From NCBI GenBank assembly GCA_050920955.1, contig JBPBQS010000254.1, positions 1 to 7,725 on the forward strand: a stretch of 7,725 nucleotides of DNA, read 5' to 3'. Within the stretch, counting starts at the first letter, position 1, and each line of letters starts with the position of its first letter. Both the position numbers and the translations under genes were made by a program. This DNA comes from CAXSEF01 sp050920955 (GTDB taxonomy: Bacteria; Pseudomonadota; Alphaproteobacteria; Acetobacterales; Acetobacteraceae). Under the pieces are notes generated by a model. The model did not search any database, had not been told where the DNA came from, and was given only the letters and a program-made list of their open reading frames with translations. Positions 1-7,244 of this stretch are shown here, in pieces.

Positions 1-145
1 GTTGGCGCCAGGCCCTACGGGCCGGGGTTGGCGGGGGTGTCCGGGGTGGGTGGTCGCGGCATGGCGCGGCGGCTGGATGGCGTCCGATGGCCGGTGCGGT
101 GCCTCCTGTTCCAGAGGTGGCGCGACTCCGCGGGCGACAGGGAGT

Positions 146-151
146 AGGAAG
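146..151 (+). promoter_or_regulatory. Ribosome binding site of the PBP1A gene
   Basis: AGGAAG, with a 6-base spacer before ATG 158. It decides the start in a frame that stays open upstream to the window edge. A second purine run, GGAG at 141-144, is too far away to be the better candidate. Confidence 0.65.
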
Positions 152-157
152 CGCGGC

Positions 158-2713
158 ATGAGCGACAGCACCTCCACGAGCGGCGACGCGCGCGAGCGCA
201 TGGTTCCGGGCGGTCAGGGGCCCGGCGGCCGGCGGCCCCGCGCGCCGTCCCCGCAGCGTCCCCGGCTCGGGTTCGTGCGCAAGGTGGCAGGGGCGCTGCT
301 GGGGTTGACGATGCTGGGCGGCGTGGTCGCGGGCATCGTGGCCTGGAGCGTGTATTCCCGGTTCTCCGCCGACCTGCCGACGCTGGACGGCCTGCGGCAC
401 TACCAGCCGAGGGTGATGAGCCGGGTGTACTCGGGCGACGACCGGCTGATGATCGAGTTCGCCACGGAACGGCGTATCTTCGTGCCCTACGCCGCGATTC
501 CGGACCTCGTGAAGCAGGCGTTCCTGTCCGCGGAGGACCAGAACTTCTGGTCGCACCGCGGCGTCGACCCGCTGGCGATCGCCCGCGCGGCGTTCACCGA
601 CCTGACACGCGTGGGGGCGAACCGGCGGCCCGTGGGGGCGTCCACGATCACCCAGCAGGTCGCGAAGAACATGCTGGTGGGCAACGAGGTCAGCCTGGCG
701 CGCAAGGCGCGCGAGGCGATCCTGGCGCTGCGCATCGAGGACACGCTCAGCAAGGAGCGCATCCTGGAGCTGTACCTGAACGAGATCTACCTGGGCGAGA
801 AGGCGTACGGCGTGGCGGCGGCCGCGCAGGTGTACTTCAACAAGTCCCTGGACCAGCTTGATGCTGCGGAGGCGGCGATGCTCGCGGCGCTGCCCAAGGC
901 GCCGAACAACTACGACCCGTTCCGGGCCCGTGATGCCGCGCATACGCGGCGGGACTGGGTGCTCGACCGCATGGTGGACACGCGGGCGATCACGGCCTCC
1001 GTGGCGGCGGCGGCGAAGGCGGAGCCGCTGGTGCCTGCGGGCGCCAGGCGGCCGGACACCGTGCCGGGGGCGGAGTGGTTCACCGACGAGGTCAGGCGAC
1101 AGCTCGTGGAGCGGTTCGGGGCGGACCAGACGGCGCAGGGCGGGCTGGCGGTGCACACCAGCCTCGATCCGGCGCTGCAGCTCGCGGCGGACGCGGCGTT
1201 GCGCGAGGGGCTGACGGGCTACGACCGGGTGCATGGCGGGTGGCGGGGGCCGGTCGCGCGGCTGGCCGGCGGGCGCGTCGGCTGGCCGGCGGCGCTGGCG
1301 GCGGTGCCGCGCACGCCCGGGATGCTGCCGGGCTGGGTTCAGGCAGCCGTGATCGAGGCGGGCGGCGACCACGCCACGGTTGGCTGGCTCGAGGGGACAG
1401 GGGCGGCGCAGCAGGAGCGTTCCGGCGTCCTGGCGCTGTCCGAGCTGGGCTGGGCGCGGCCGGTGCGCAACGGCGTGCCGGGGGCGGCGCCGCGCAGGAT
1501 CGGGGACGTCGTGCAGGTCGGCGACGTGGTGATGGTGGAGCCGGCCCGGGCCGGGGGCGAGGAGGCCGCCGGCGCGAGGGCGCGCGGGGAGCGGGTGGGC
1601 CTGCGGCAGATCCCGCAGGTGCAGGGCGCGCTGGTGTCGCTCGACCCGACGACGGGGCGCGTGCTGGCACTGTCCGGGGGCTGGAGCTACGAGGCCAGCC
1701 AGTTCAACCGGGCGACGCAGGCGCAGCGCCAGCCGGGCAGCTCGTTCAAGCCGTTCGTCTACCTGACGGCGATGGAGCAGGACATCTCGCCGAGCCAGCG
1801 GTTCCTCGACGCCCCGTTCGTGCAGGGCGAGTGGCGGCCGAACAACTACGAGATGGACTTCGGCGGTCCGACACCGCTGCACACCGCGCTGGTGAAGTCG
1901 CTCAACCTGGTGACGGTGCGGCTGGCGAGCCGGGTCGGCATGGACTCGGTGGCGGAGACGGCGATGGCGTTCCACGAGGTGGAGTCGATGCCGCACGTGC
2001 TGCCGGCCTCGCTGGGCGCGGTCGACACCACGGTGCTGCGCGAGGCCGGCGCCTATGCGTCGCTCGACGAGGGCGGGCGCGAGGTGCTGCCGAGCGTGAT
2101 CGACAGCGTGCAGGACCGGGACGGCCATGTGGTCTGGCGCGCGCCGGTCGGGCTGTCGTGCGAGGCGTGCGGCGACGCGGGGCGGATGCCGGTGCTGACC
2201 GACGGGCGTCGGCAGGTCGCGGACGCTGCGAGCACGTTCCAGGTGGTCGAGATGATGCGCGACGTGGTGGAGCACGGCACCGGGATTCCCGCGCGCAAGG
2301 GACTGGATCGCCCGATCGCGGGGAAGACCGGGACCAGCCAGGACTTCAACGACGCTTGGTTCGCGGGCTTCACGCCGGGCATGGTCACCGTGGTGTGGGT
2401 GGGGTTCGACACGCCGGCCAGCCTGGGCGATGACGAGACGGGGGGGGCCGTGGCGGCGCCGATCTGGAACCACTACATGGCGGCGGCGATGCGCGGGCGG
2501 CCGGCGCTGGAGTTCAGGGTGCCGGACGGGGTCACGCTGCAGCGCTGGTCCAGCGGCAATGGCAGCGTGATCGACGCGTTCAAGCCGGGCCAGGTGCCGG
2601 GCGTGAGTGCCGGGGGCGGCGAGACGGTGTCGGCCAGCAGCAGCAACGATGCCGCGCGTGGCCCGTCGGTCAGCGGCACCGGCGTGGACAGCGGGATGGG
2701 CGGGTTGTATTGA
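158..2713 (+). CDS. mrcA: Penicillin-binding protein 1A (class A, bifunctional glycosyltransferase/transpeptidase)
   Basis: Bifunctional peptidoglycan synthase of 851 residues. It polymerises lipid II into glycan strands and cross-links the stem peptides in the periplasm. The N-terminus is short, basic and Pro/Arg-rich, followed by one membrane anchor (about 42-66). The GT51 domain shows EDQNFWSH with catalytic Glu126, GASTITQQVAKN (160-171), the RKAREA stretch (182-187) and KERILELYLNEIYLG (199-213). An OB-like insert lies at about 335-485. The transpeptidase domain shows SSFK (nucleophile Ser528, Lys531), SLN (581-583) and KTGTS (723-727). The tail after about 800 is Gly/Ser-rich and low in complexity. 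I chose ATG 158 because AGGAAG sits 6 bases upstream. The frame is open to base 2 (TTG), but the extra 52 residues are Gly/Arg/Trp-rich and look non-coding. Length and motifs fit PBP1A better than PBP1B or PBP1C. It lies upstream of prfB on the same strand. Confidence 0.95.
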   Translation: MSDSTSTSGDARERMVPGGQGPGGRRPRAPSPQRPRLGFVRKVAGALLGLTMLGGVVAGIVAWSVYSRFSADLPTLDGLRHYQPRVMSRVYSGDDRLMIEFATERRIFVPYAAIPDLVKQAFLSAEDQNFWSHRGVDPLAIARAAFTDLTRVGANRRPVGASTITQQVAKNMLVGNEVSLARKAREAILALRIEDTLSKERILELYLNEIYLGEKAYGVAAAAQVYFNKSLDQLDAAEAAMLAALPKAPNNYDPFRARDAAHTRRDWVLDRMVDTRAITASVAAAAKAEPLVPAGARRPDTVPGAEWFTDEVRRQLVERFGADQTAQGGLAVHTSLDPALQLAADAALREGLTGYDRVHGGWRGPVARLAGGRVGWPAALAAVPRTPGMLPGWVQAAVIEAGGDHATVGWLEGTGAAQQERSGVLALSELGWARPVRNGVPGAAPRRIGDVVQVGDVVMVEPARAGGEEAAGARARGERVGLRQIPQVQGALVSLDPTTGRVLALSGGWSYEASQFNRATQAQRQPGSSFKPFVYLTAMEQDISPSQRFLDAPFVQGEWRPNNYEMDFGGPTPLHTALVKSLNLVTVRLASRVGMDSVAETAMAFHEVESMPHVLPASLGAVDTTVLREAGAYASLDEGGREVLPSVIDSVQDRDGHVVWRAPVGLSCEACGDAGRMPVLTDGRRQVADAASTFQVVEMMRDVVEHGTGIPARKGLDRPIAGKTGTSQDFNDAWFAGFTPGMVTVVWVGFDTPASLGDDETGGAVAAPIWNHYMAAAMRGRPALEFRVPDGVTLQRWSSGNGSVIDAFKPGQVPGVSAGGGETVSASSSNDAARGPSVSGTGVDSGMGGLY

Positions 2714-2747
2714 CCGCGGCCCTGCCGGCGGCTGCGCTGGGCCGCGG
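2714..2747 (+). terminator. GC-rich inverted repeat after PBP1A, possible terminator or attenuating hairpin
   Basis: CCGCGGCCC (2714-2722) and GGGCCGCGG (2739-2747) are perfect reverse complements, giving a 9-bp stem with a 16-base loop that starts directly after the PBP1A stop codon. No T-run follows (GCGTTCTGG), so it lacks the second half of a classical intrinsic terminator. It could instead protect the upstream mRNA 3' end or reduce read-through into prfB. The stem is seen directly; the function is inferred. Confidence 0.4.
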
Positions 2748-2804
2748 GCGTTCTGGTCGGTGCCGTGCCTGTGAGGCGACGAGCAACAAGCTGGTGGTTG
2801 AGAG

Positions 2805-3936
2805 ATGTCCGCGGAATCCGAAGAGCTGAACCTCCAGATCAGGCAGTCGGTGGCGCTGCTGAGGAGGCATCTTTGACTGGGATGTCGCGATCGCACGGCT
2901 CGCGGAGCTGAATGCGCGCGTCGAGGAGCCGGCGCTGTGGGACGATGCCGAGGCCGCGCAGAAGCTGATGCGCGAGCGCAACCGGCTGGCGTCGCAGACC
3001 GAGGGCTTGACGAAGCTCGTCGCCGAAGTCGCTGACACGGTCGAGCTGGTGCAGATGGCGGAGATGGAGGGCGACGCGGCGATGGTCGCCGACGGTCTGG
3101 CGACGCTCCGCGGCTTTGCCGGCGAGGTCAAGCGTCGCGAGATCGAGAGCCTGTTGTCCGGCGAGGCTGACGGGTTCGACTGCTACGTCGAGGTCAACGC
3201 CGGGGCCGGCGGCACCGAGGCGCAGGACTGGGCGGAGATGCTGTCGCGCATGTACACGCGCTGGGCCGAGCAGCACGGCTACAAGGTGGAGCTGCTGGAG
3301 AGCAGCGAGGGCGAGCAGGCCGGGATCAAGTCGGCGACGCTGCAGGTCACCGGGCCAGCCGCCTACGGCTGGCTGAAGACCGAGGCCGGCGTGCACCGGC
3401 TGGTGCGGATCAGCCCGTTCGACGCGGCGGCGCGTCGGCAGACGTCGTTCGCGAGCGTGTGGGTGTATCCCGTGGTCGACGACTCGATCGTGATCGAGAT
3501 CGATCCATCCGACCTCAAGGTCGACACGTTCCGCGCGTCCGGCGCCGGCGGGCAGCACGTCAACAAGACGGAGAGTGCGATCCGGATCACGCACGTGCCG
3601 ACGGGCATCGTCGTCGCCTGCCAGACGGATCGCAGCCAGCACCGCAACCGGGCCAAGGCGATGGAGATGCTGCGCGCGCGCATGTACGAGGCGGAGCTGC
3701 GCAAGCGCGAGGCCGCCAGTGCCGCGACGGAGGCCGCCAAGACCGACATCGGCTGGGGCCACCAGATCCGGTCCTACGTGCTGGCGCCCTACCAGCTGGT
3801 CAAGGATCTGCGCACGGGCGTGGAGACGGGCAATCCCGACGCGGTGCTGGACGGGGAGCTGGACGAGTTCATGGCGGCCTCGCTGGCCCAGCGCGTTGGG
3901 GCGACCCGCAGCGAGGCCAGCGCCTCCGCGGAGTAG
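2805..3936 (+). CDS. prfB: Peptide chain release factor 2 (RF2), expressed through a programmed +1 frameshift
   Basis: Class I release factor that recognises UGA and UAA in the ribosomal A site and triggers peptide release. Translation starts at ATG 2805, reads 23 codons to CTT (2871-2873), meets TGA at 2874-2876, slips +1 past T2874 and resumes at GAC 2875 to the TAG at 3934-3936. The product is 376 residues. It has the RF2 stop-codon tripeptide SPF (203-205) and the catalytic GGQ loop (248-250), whose Gln250 is the expected PrmC methylation target. The residue four before GGQ is Ala (A244), matching most bacterial RF2s and not the Thr246 variant of E. coli K-12. The start is fixed by a zero-frame TGA at 2799-2801. 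The upstream Shine-Dalgarno is poor (GGTGG at 2793-2797). Annotated without the shift, the gene would appear to begin at an internal ATG (2968) and lose 54 residues. Confidence 0.97.
2862..2877 (+). promoter_or_regulatory. prfB: prfB programmed +1 frameshift (autoregulatory recoding) site
   Basis: The site has an internal Shine-Dalgarno AGGAGG (2862-2867), a 3-base spacer CAT, the slippery codon CTT (2871-2873), and TGA followed by C (2874-2877). Layout and spacing match the well-studied E. coli prfB signal. When RF2 is scarce the ribosome pauses at UGA and the Leu-tRNA slips from CUU to UUU, which yields full RF2. When RF2 is abundant, translation ends after 23 residues. The sequence is seen directly; the mechanism is established for this family. 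Confidence 0.97.
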
Positions 3937-3952
3937 CGTGTCGGGGGAGGCT

Positions 3953-4885
3953 CTAGTGGGGCGAGCCGTGCATGATCTGGATCACGGCCGGGCCGCCCAC
4001 GACGATGAAGATGGTCGGCAGGATGAAGACGATCATCGGCATCGTCAGCAGGACCGGCAGCTTGGCGGCCTTCTCCTCGAAGCGGGTCAGCATCTCGTCG
4101 CGCATCTCGGACGACAGCACCCGAAGCGCCTGTGACAGCGGGGTGCCGTACTGCACGGACTGCAGCATGGTCATGCCCAGGCGCTGGTAGGTCAGCAGCC
4201 CTGTTCTTTGCCCGAGGTTGAGCAGGGCGATGCGCGGGTCGGGGTTGAGCTGGAACTCGTTCGTCGTCTGGTCGAACTCGTCGGCGACGGCGGGGTGGGC
4301 ATGGCGGATCTCCTGGCCCACGCGCTGGATCGCCGGCTCCAGGCCGAGTCCGGACTCCGCGCAGATGACCATGAGGTCGAGCGCGTCGGCCAGGCCGGCC
4401 TCGAGCCGCTTGAGGTGGGCGCCGCGGTTGCGGCGGATGACCATGTCCGGCGAGACGAGGCCCAGGCATGCCGCCACCGCGGCGCCCAGCATCTGGATCC
4501 GGCCGCTGGCGCCGATGCCGAGCAGCGCGACCCAGACCAGCAGCGGCAGGATTGCCACGAGGATCAGCTTCACGCTCACGAACAGGCTGAGTGCCGTGTT
4601 CGGCCGCAGTCCTGCCCGCAGCAGCGTCTGCTCGAGCTGTGCAAGCGTCTTGGGCGACAGAAGTCCGGTGCGCAGCACGAAGCTTCCGAGGGAGATCAGG
4701 ATCTCCAGCGGCCTGGCTGCGGCGGAGGTCTTCTCCAGCGGGGCGGCACCCAGCGCCCGTCGTGAGCTCACGACGGACAGGCGGGCGGCCAGCCGCTCCT
4801 CCTGCTGGGCGCCGCGCCACAGGACCGCCAGCAGCATGAGGAACGCGGCGGCGCACGCCAGCCCGGCCAGCATGAGCGGGTTCAC
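3953..4885 (-). CDS. tadC: Tad pilus inner-membrane platform protein TadC (T2SSF family)
   Basis: A 310-residue membrane protein of the GspF/TadC family. With TadB it forms the inner-membrane platform of the Flp (type IVc) pilus machine on which the TadA ATPase acts. Predicted membrane segments lie at about 4-23, 100-123, 128-148 and 277-299. The cytoplasmic T2SSF region (about 160-275) contains LADALDLMVICAESGLGLE (165-183) and a Gln-rich segment ending in a YGTPLSQALR stretch (246-255), both typical of TadC. It starts at GTG 4885, overlapping the tadB stop by four bases (GTGA), with a weak GGAAG 8 bases upstream. An in-frame ATG four codons later (4873) is an alternative start. It is the last gene of the minus-strand operon and ends 16 bases from the convergent prfB. 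Confidence 0.92.
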   Translation of the reverse strand: MNPLMLAGLACAAAFLMLLAVLWRGAQQEERLAARLSVVSSRRALGAAPLEKTSAAARPLEILISLGSFVLRTGLLSPKTLAQLEQTLLRAGLRPNTALSLFVSVKLILVAILPLLVWVALLGIGASGRIQMLGAAVAACLGLVSPDMVIRRNRGAHLKRLEAGLADALDLMVICAESGLGLEPAIQRVGQEIRHAHPAVADEFDQTTNEFQLNPDPRIALLNLGQRTGLLTYQRLGMTMLQSVQYGTPLSQALRVLSSEMRDEMLTRFEEKAAKLPVLLTMPMIVFILPTIFIVVGGPAVIQIMHGSPH

Positions 4886-5841
4886 GACAGGCTCTTCCGG
4901 ATCAGGGCGCGCATGATGAAGATTCCGGTGCCGAGGCTGACGGCAGCTCCGGCGAGGATCTTGTTGCCGAGCGGATCGGTGAACAGGCGCATCATGTAGG
5001 CGGGGTTCATCACCATCAGGCCGATGAGCGTCACGATCGGCAGTCCGGCAAGAACCGCCGCGCTGGTGCGTGCCTCAGCGGCGAGGGCATAGCCCTTGGC
5101 CTTGGCCGCGGTGCGCTTGCGCATGACCTCCGCGAGGCCGTCGAGGGTCTCGGACAGACCGCCGCCGGTCTGCGCCTGCAGCGCCAGCGCCGTGGCCAGG
5201 AAGCGGTACTCCTGGATGTCGTTCAGGCGGGTCATGTTCTTCAGCGCGTCCTCGAGGGTGACGCCGATCGCGAGCTCGTTGCCGACCTGGGCGAAGTTGG
5301 CGCTGGTCGGCAAAGGACACTCCCGTGCGACGGCGCGAATGCCTTCGGCAATCGGGACACCCACCCGGACGGCGCGCACCATCATCCCCAGCGCGTCCGG
5401 CATCTGGGTTCGCATCTTGTTGTGGTGGCGCTCGATCATGCCGTGCGTCAGCCGGCGGGAGATGAAGATCCACAGCAGCGGGGTGGCGAGGATGGCGAGC
5501 GGGCCGAGGACGAACGCTCCGAGCCACGTCACGCCGCGAGCGACCGCGAACGAGACGAGCAGGATGACCCACCACGGCGCGCGGTAGTGGCTCGCGAGCC
5601 TGAGCTGGATGCCGAACAGGCCGAGCAGCCGGTGCCCGAGGCTGGTCGGGGCCTCCGCCATCGTGATGCTGACCCGCTCGTCGGACTGGTTCAGGCTGGG
5701 TCGTCGACCCTCGATGACGCTGTCCATGCGTTTCCTGAGCGCCTGCTCCTGGCCCTGCATGCGCAGCACCAGCATCAGCGAGAGCGCAGTCGCCACCAGC
5801 AGCACGGAAGCGACCACGAGCAGGAGCGCCACGGTGCTCAC
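4882..5841 (-). CDS. tadB: Tad pilus inner-membrane platform protein TadB (T2SSF family)
   Basis: A 319-residue paralogue of TadC and the second half of the pilus assembly platform. An N-terminal membrane helix (about 4-27) is followed by a charged linker, two closely spaced helices (about 90-128), the cytoplasmic T2SSF domain (about 145-255) and two C-terminal helices (about 258-278 and 293-312). Family-typical segments are QMPDALGMMVRAVRVGVPI (146-164), GVTLEDALKNM (193-203) and LQAQTGGGLSETLDGLAEV (221-239), where the QTGGxLxE motif is characteristic of TadB. Translation starts at GTG 5841, which overlaps the tadA stop (GTGA). A GGAGG Shine-Dalgarno lies 7 bases upstream, inside the tadA coding region, so the gene can be read by coupling and by its own initiation. 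Confidence 0.94.
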   Translation of the reverse strand: MSTVALLLVVASVLLVATALSLMLVLRMQGQEQALRKRMDSVIEGRRPSLNQSDERVSITMAEAPTSLGHRLLGLFGIQLRLASHYRAPWWVILLVSFAVARGVTWLGAFVLGPLAILATPLLWIFISRRLTHGMIERHHNKMRTQMPDALGMMVRAVRVGVPIAEGIRAVARECPLPTSANFAQVGNELAIGVTLEDALKNMTRLNDIQEYRFLATALALQAQTGGGLSETLDGLAEVMRKRTAAKAKGYALAAEARTSAAVLAGLPIVTLIGLMVMNPAYMMRLFTDPLGNKILAGAAVSLGTGIFIMRALIRKSLS

Positions 5842-7244
5842 GGCGTGGCCTCCAGCGCCGACGCCCAGGTGCGGTCGAGTCCGAAGTACACCAGCCGCTG
5901 CTGGAAGCCGGGACGGGCCCGGCTCACGATGTAGCGGCTGATCAGCTTGCCGCGAGGGTCGAGCCCGGTCACCTCGAGATGGAAGATGTCGTTCATGATG
6001 ACGACCTCGCCTTCCATGCCCTGCACCTCGGTGACCTGGGTGATGCGCCGGCCGCCGTCGCGGTGCCGCTCGACCTGCACGATCATGTCCACGGCGCTGA
6101 CGATCTGCTGGCGGATCGCGAACTGCGACAGGCCGAGGTTGCCCATCTGCACCATGTTCTCGATGCGGGTCATCGCGTCGCGCGAGGTGTTGGCGTGGAC
6201 GGTCGACATGCTGCCGTCATGGCCGGTGTTCATCGCCTGCAGCATGTCGAACGCCTCGGAGCCTCGCGTCTCGCCGATGATGATCCGGTCGGGGCGCATG
6301 CGCAGGGCGTTGCGCACGAGGTCGCGCGCGGTGATCTCGCCCTTGCCCTCCAGGCTGGCGGGGCGGGTTTCCAGGCGCACGACGTGGGGCTGCTGGAGCT
6401 GCAGCTCGGCGGCGTCCTCCACCGTGACGATGCGCTCGCCCGGATCGATCATGCGCGACATCGCGTTCATCAGCGTGGTCTTGCCCGAGCCGGTGCCGCC
6501 CGAGATGATGACGTTCAGCCTGGCGCGGCCTGCGATCTCAAGGATGCGCGCGATCTGGCCGGTCATGGCGCCGAACTCGACGAGCTGGGCCATGTCGATC
6601 GCGTGCCGGGCGAACTTGCGGATCGAGATGTAGGGACCGTCGAGCGCCAGCGGCGGCAGGACGATGTTGACGCGCGAGCCGTCCTTGAGCCGGGCGTCCA
6701 CCATGGGGCTGGACTCGTCGACGCGACGGCCGACCGCGGTGGCGATGCGCTGGCAGATGCTGACGGCGTGGGCGGTGTTGCGGAAATGGGCGTCGGAGAT
6801 CTCGACCTTGCCCTTGCGCTCGACGAAGATGCGGTTCGGGCCGTTCACCATGATGTCCGCGATGGACTCGTCCTCGAGCAGGCTTTCCAGCGGCCCGAGC
6901 CCGAGCATGTCGTCGACGAGCTCCGTCGCGAGGCGCTTCTGCTCGCGTCCGTTGAGCTGGATGCGCCGGCTGGTCGCGATCTCGGAGACCAGGCGCACGA
7001 TTTCCGGGAGCAGCTGCTCCGGCGCCAGTCCGGCCACCGCCGCGGGGTCGATGCGGCCCAGGCACAGCCCGCGCAGCTCGGCGAGTTGCGCCTGCGACGT
7101 GTCGGGGGTGGAGGGGAGGTGAGGGCGATGGGAGATTCCGGGGTCGGGAGCGACCCGGCGCTCCTCCTGCACCAGCACGGGAGCGGGGGAGGAAGCCTCC
7201 TCCCGCCTGCGTCCGAACGCCGTCGGGGCCGGGGTCGTGTTCAT
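5838..7244 (-). CDS. tadA: Tad pilus assembly ATPase TadA/CpaF (secretion ATPase, VirB11/GspE superfamily)
   Basis: A cytoplasmic hexameric ATPase of 468 residues that powers Flp pilus assembly (in Caulobacter, CpaF also powers retraction). Residues 1-50 are a Pro/Arg-rich, probably disordered leader. The N-terminal domain carries LGLGPLESLLEDESIADIMV (114-133) and the IFVERKGK stretch typical of CpaF. The core shows Walker A GGTGSGKTT (249-257, Lys255), an Asp box RIVTVEDAAEL (271-281), Walker B DRIIIGETRG (319-328, Glu325) and a His box TGHDGSMSTVHAN (340-352). The arginine-rich segment RDLVRNALRMRPDR (307-320) is also conserved. All catalytic motifs are intact. The ATG at 7244 overlaps the upstream stop (ATGA) and has no clear Shine-Dalgarno, which suggests translation by coupling. 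It lies between the TadZ-like gene and tadB, the usual order. Confidence 0.97.
   Translation of the reverse strand: MNTTPAPTAFGRRREEASSPAPVLVQEERRVAPDPGISHRPHLPSTPDTSQAQLAELRGLCLGRIDPAAVAGLAPEQLLPEIVRLVSEIATSRRIQLNGREQKRLATELVDDMLGLGPLESLLEDESIADIMVNGPNRIFVERKGKVEISDAHFRNTAHAVSICQRIATAVGRRVDESSPMVDARLKDGSRVNIVLPPLALDGPYISIRKFARHAIDMAQLVEFGAMTGQIARILEIAGRARLNVIISGGTGSGKTTLMNAMSRMIDPGERIVTVEDAAELQLQQPHVVRLETRPASLEGKGEITARDLVRNALRMRPDRIIIGETRGSEAFDMLQAMNTGHDGSMSTVHANTSRDAMTRIENMVQMGNLGLSQFAIRQQIVSAVDMIVQVERHRDGGRRITQVTEVQGMEGEVVIMNDIFHLEVTGLDPRGKLISRYIVSRARPGFQQRLVYFGLDRTWASALEATP
5849..5853 (-). promoter_or_regulatory. Ribosome binding site of tadB inside the end of tadA
   Basis: GGAGG on the minus strand, 7 bases before the GTG start of tadB. 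It supports the GTG at 5841 as the true start. It is the clearest Shine-Dalgarno in the tad block. Confidence 0.65.

Noticed and set aside
2..157. N-terminal extension of PBP1A starting from the TTG at base 2
   Set aside because: The 52 extra residues are Gly/Arg/Trp-rich and unlike PBP1A N-termini. ATG 158 has an AGGAAG at good spacing and gives the usual basic tail plus membrane anchor.
1075..2433. 452-codon open frame on the plus strand inside PBP1A
   Set aside because: Ala/Gly/Arg-rich translation with no motif. It lies out of frame with a motif-complete PBP1A and is a product of high GC.
2874..2876. TGA in prfB as a disabling mutation (pseudogene)
   Set aside because: The surrounding AGGAGG-CAT-CTT-TGA-C is the known recoding signal, and the rest of the gene is intact, including SPF and GGQ.
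2839..3762. 307-codon minus-strand frame opposite prfB
   Set aside because: Leu/Arg/His-rich shadow of the conserved RF2 coding strand, with no start signal or motif.
3924..3933. Perfect 10-base palindrome CTCCGCGGAG at the end of prfB
   Set aside because: It has no loop and no T-run and lies within coding sequence. Short palindromes are expected in such GC-rich DNA.
3789..4856. 355-codon open frame on the minus strand overlapping tadC and the end of prfB
   Set aside because: Arg/Pro/Gly-rich shadow frame. The overlapping tadC frame has membrane helices and family motifs.
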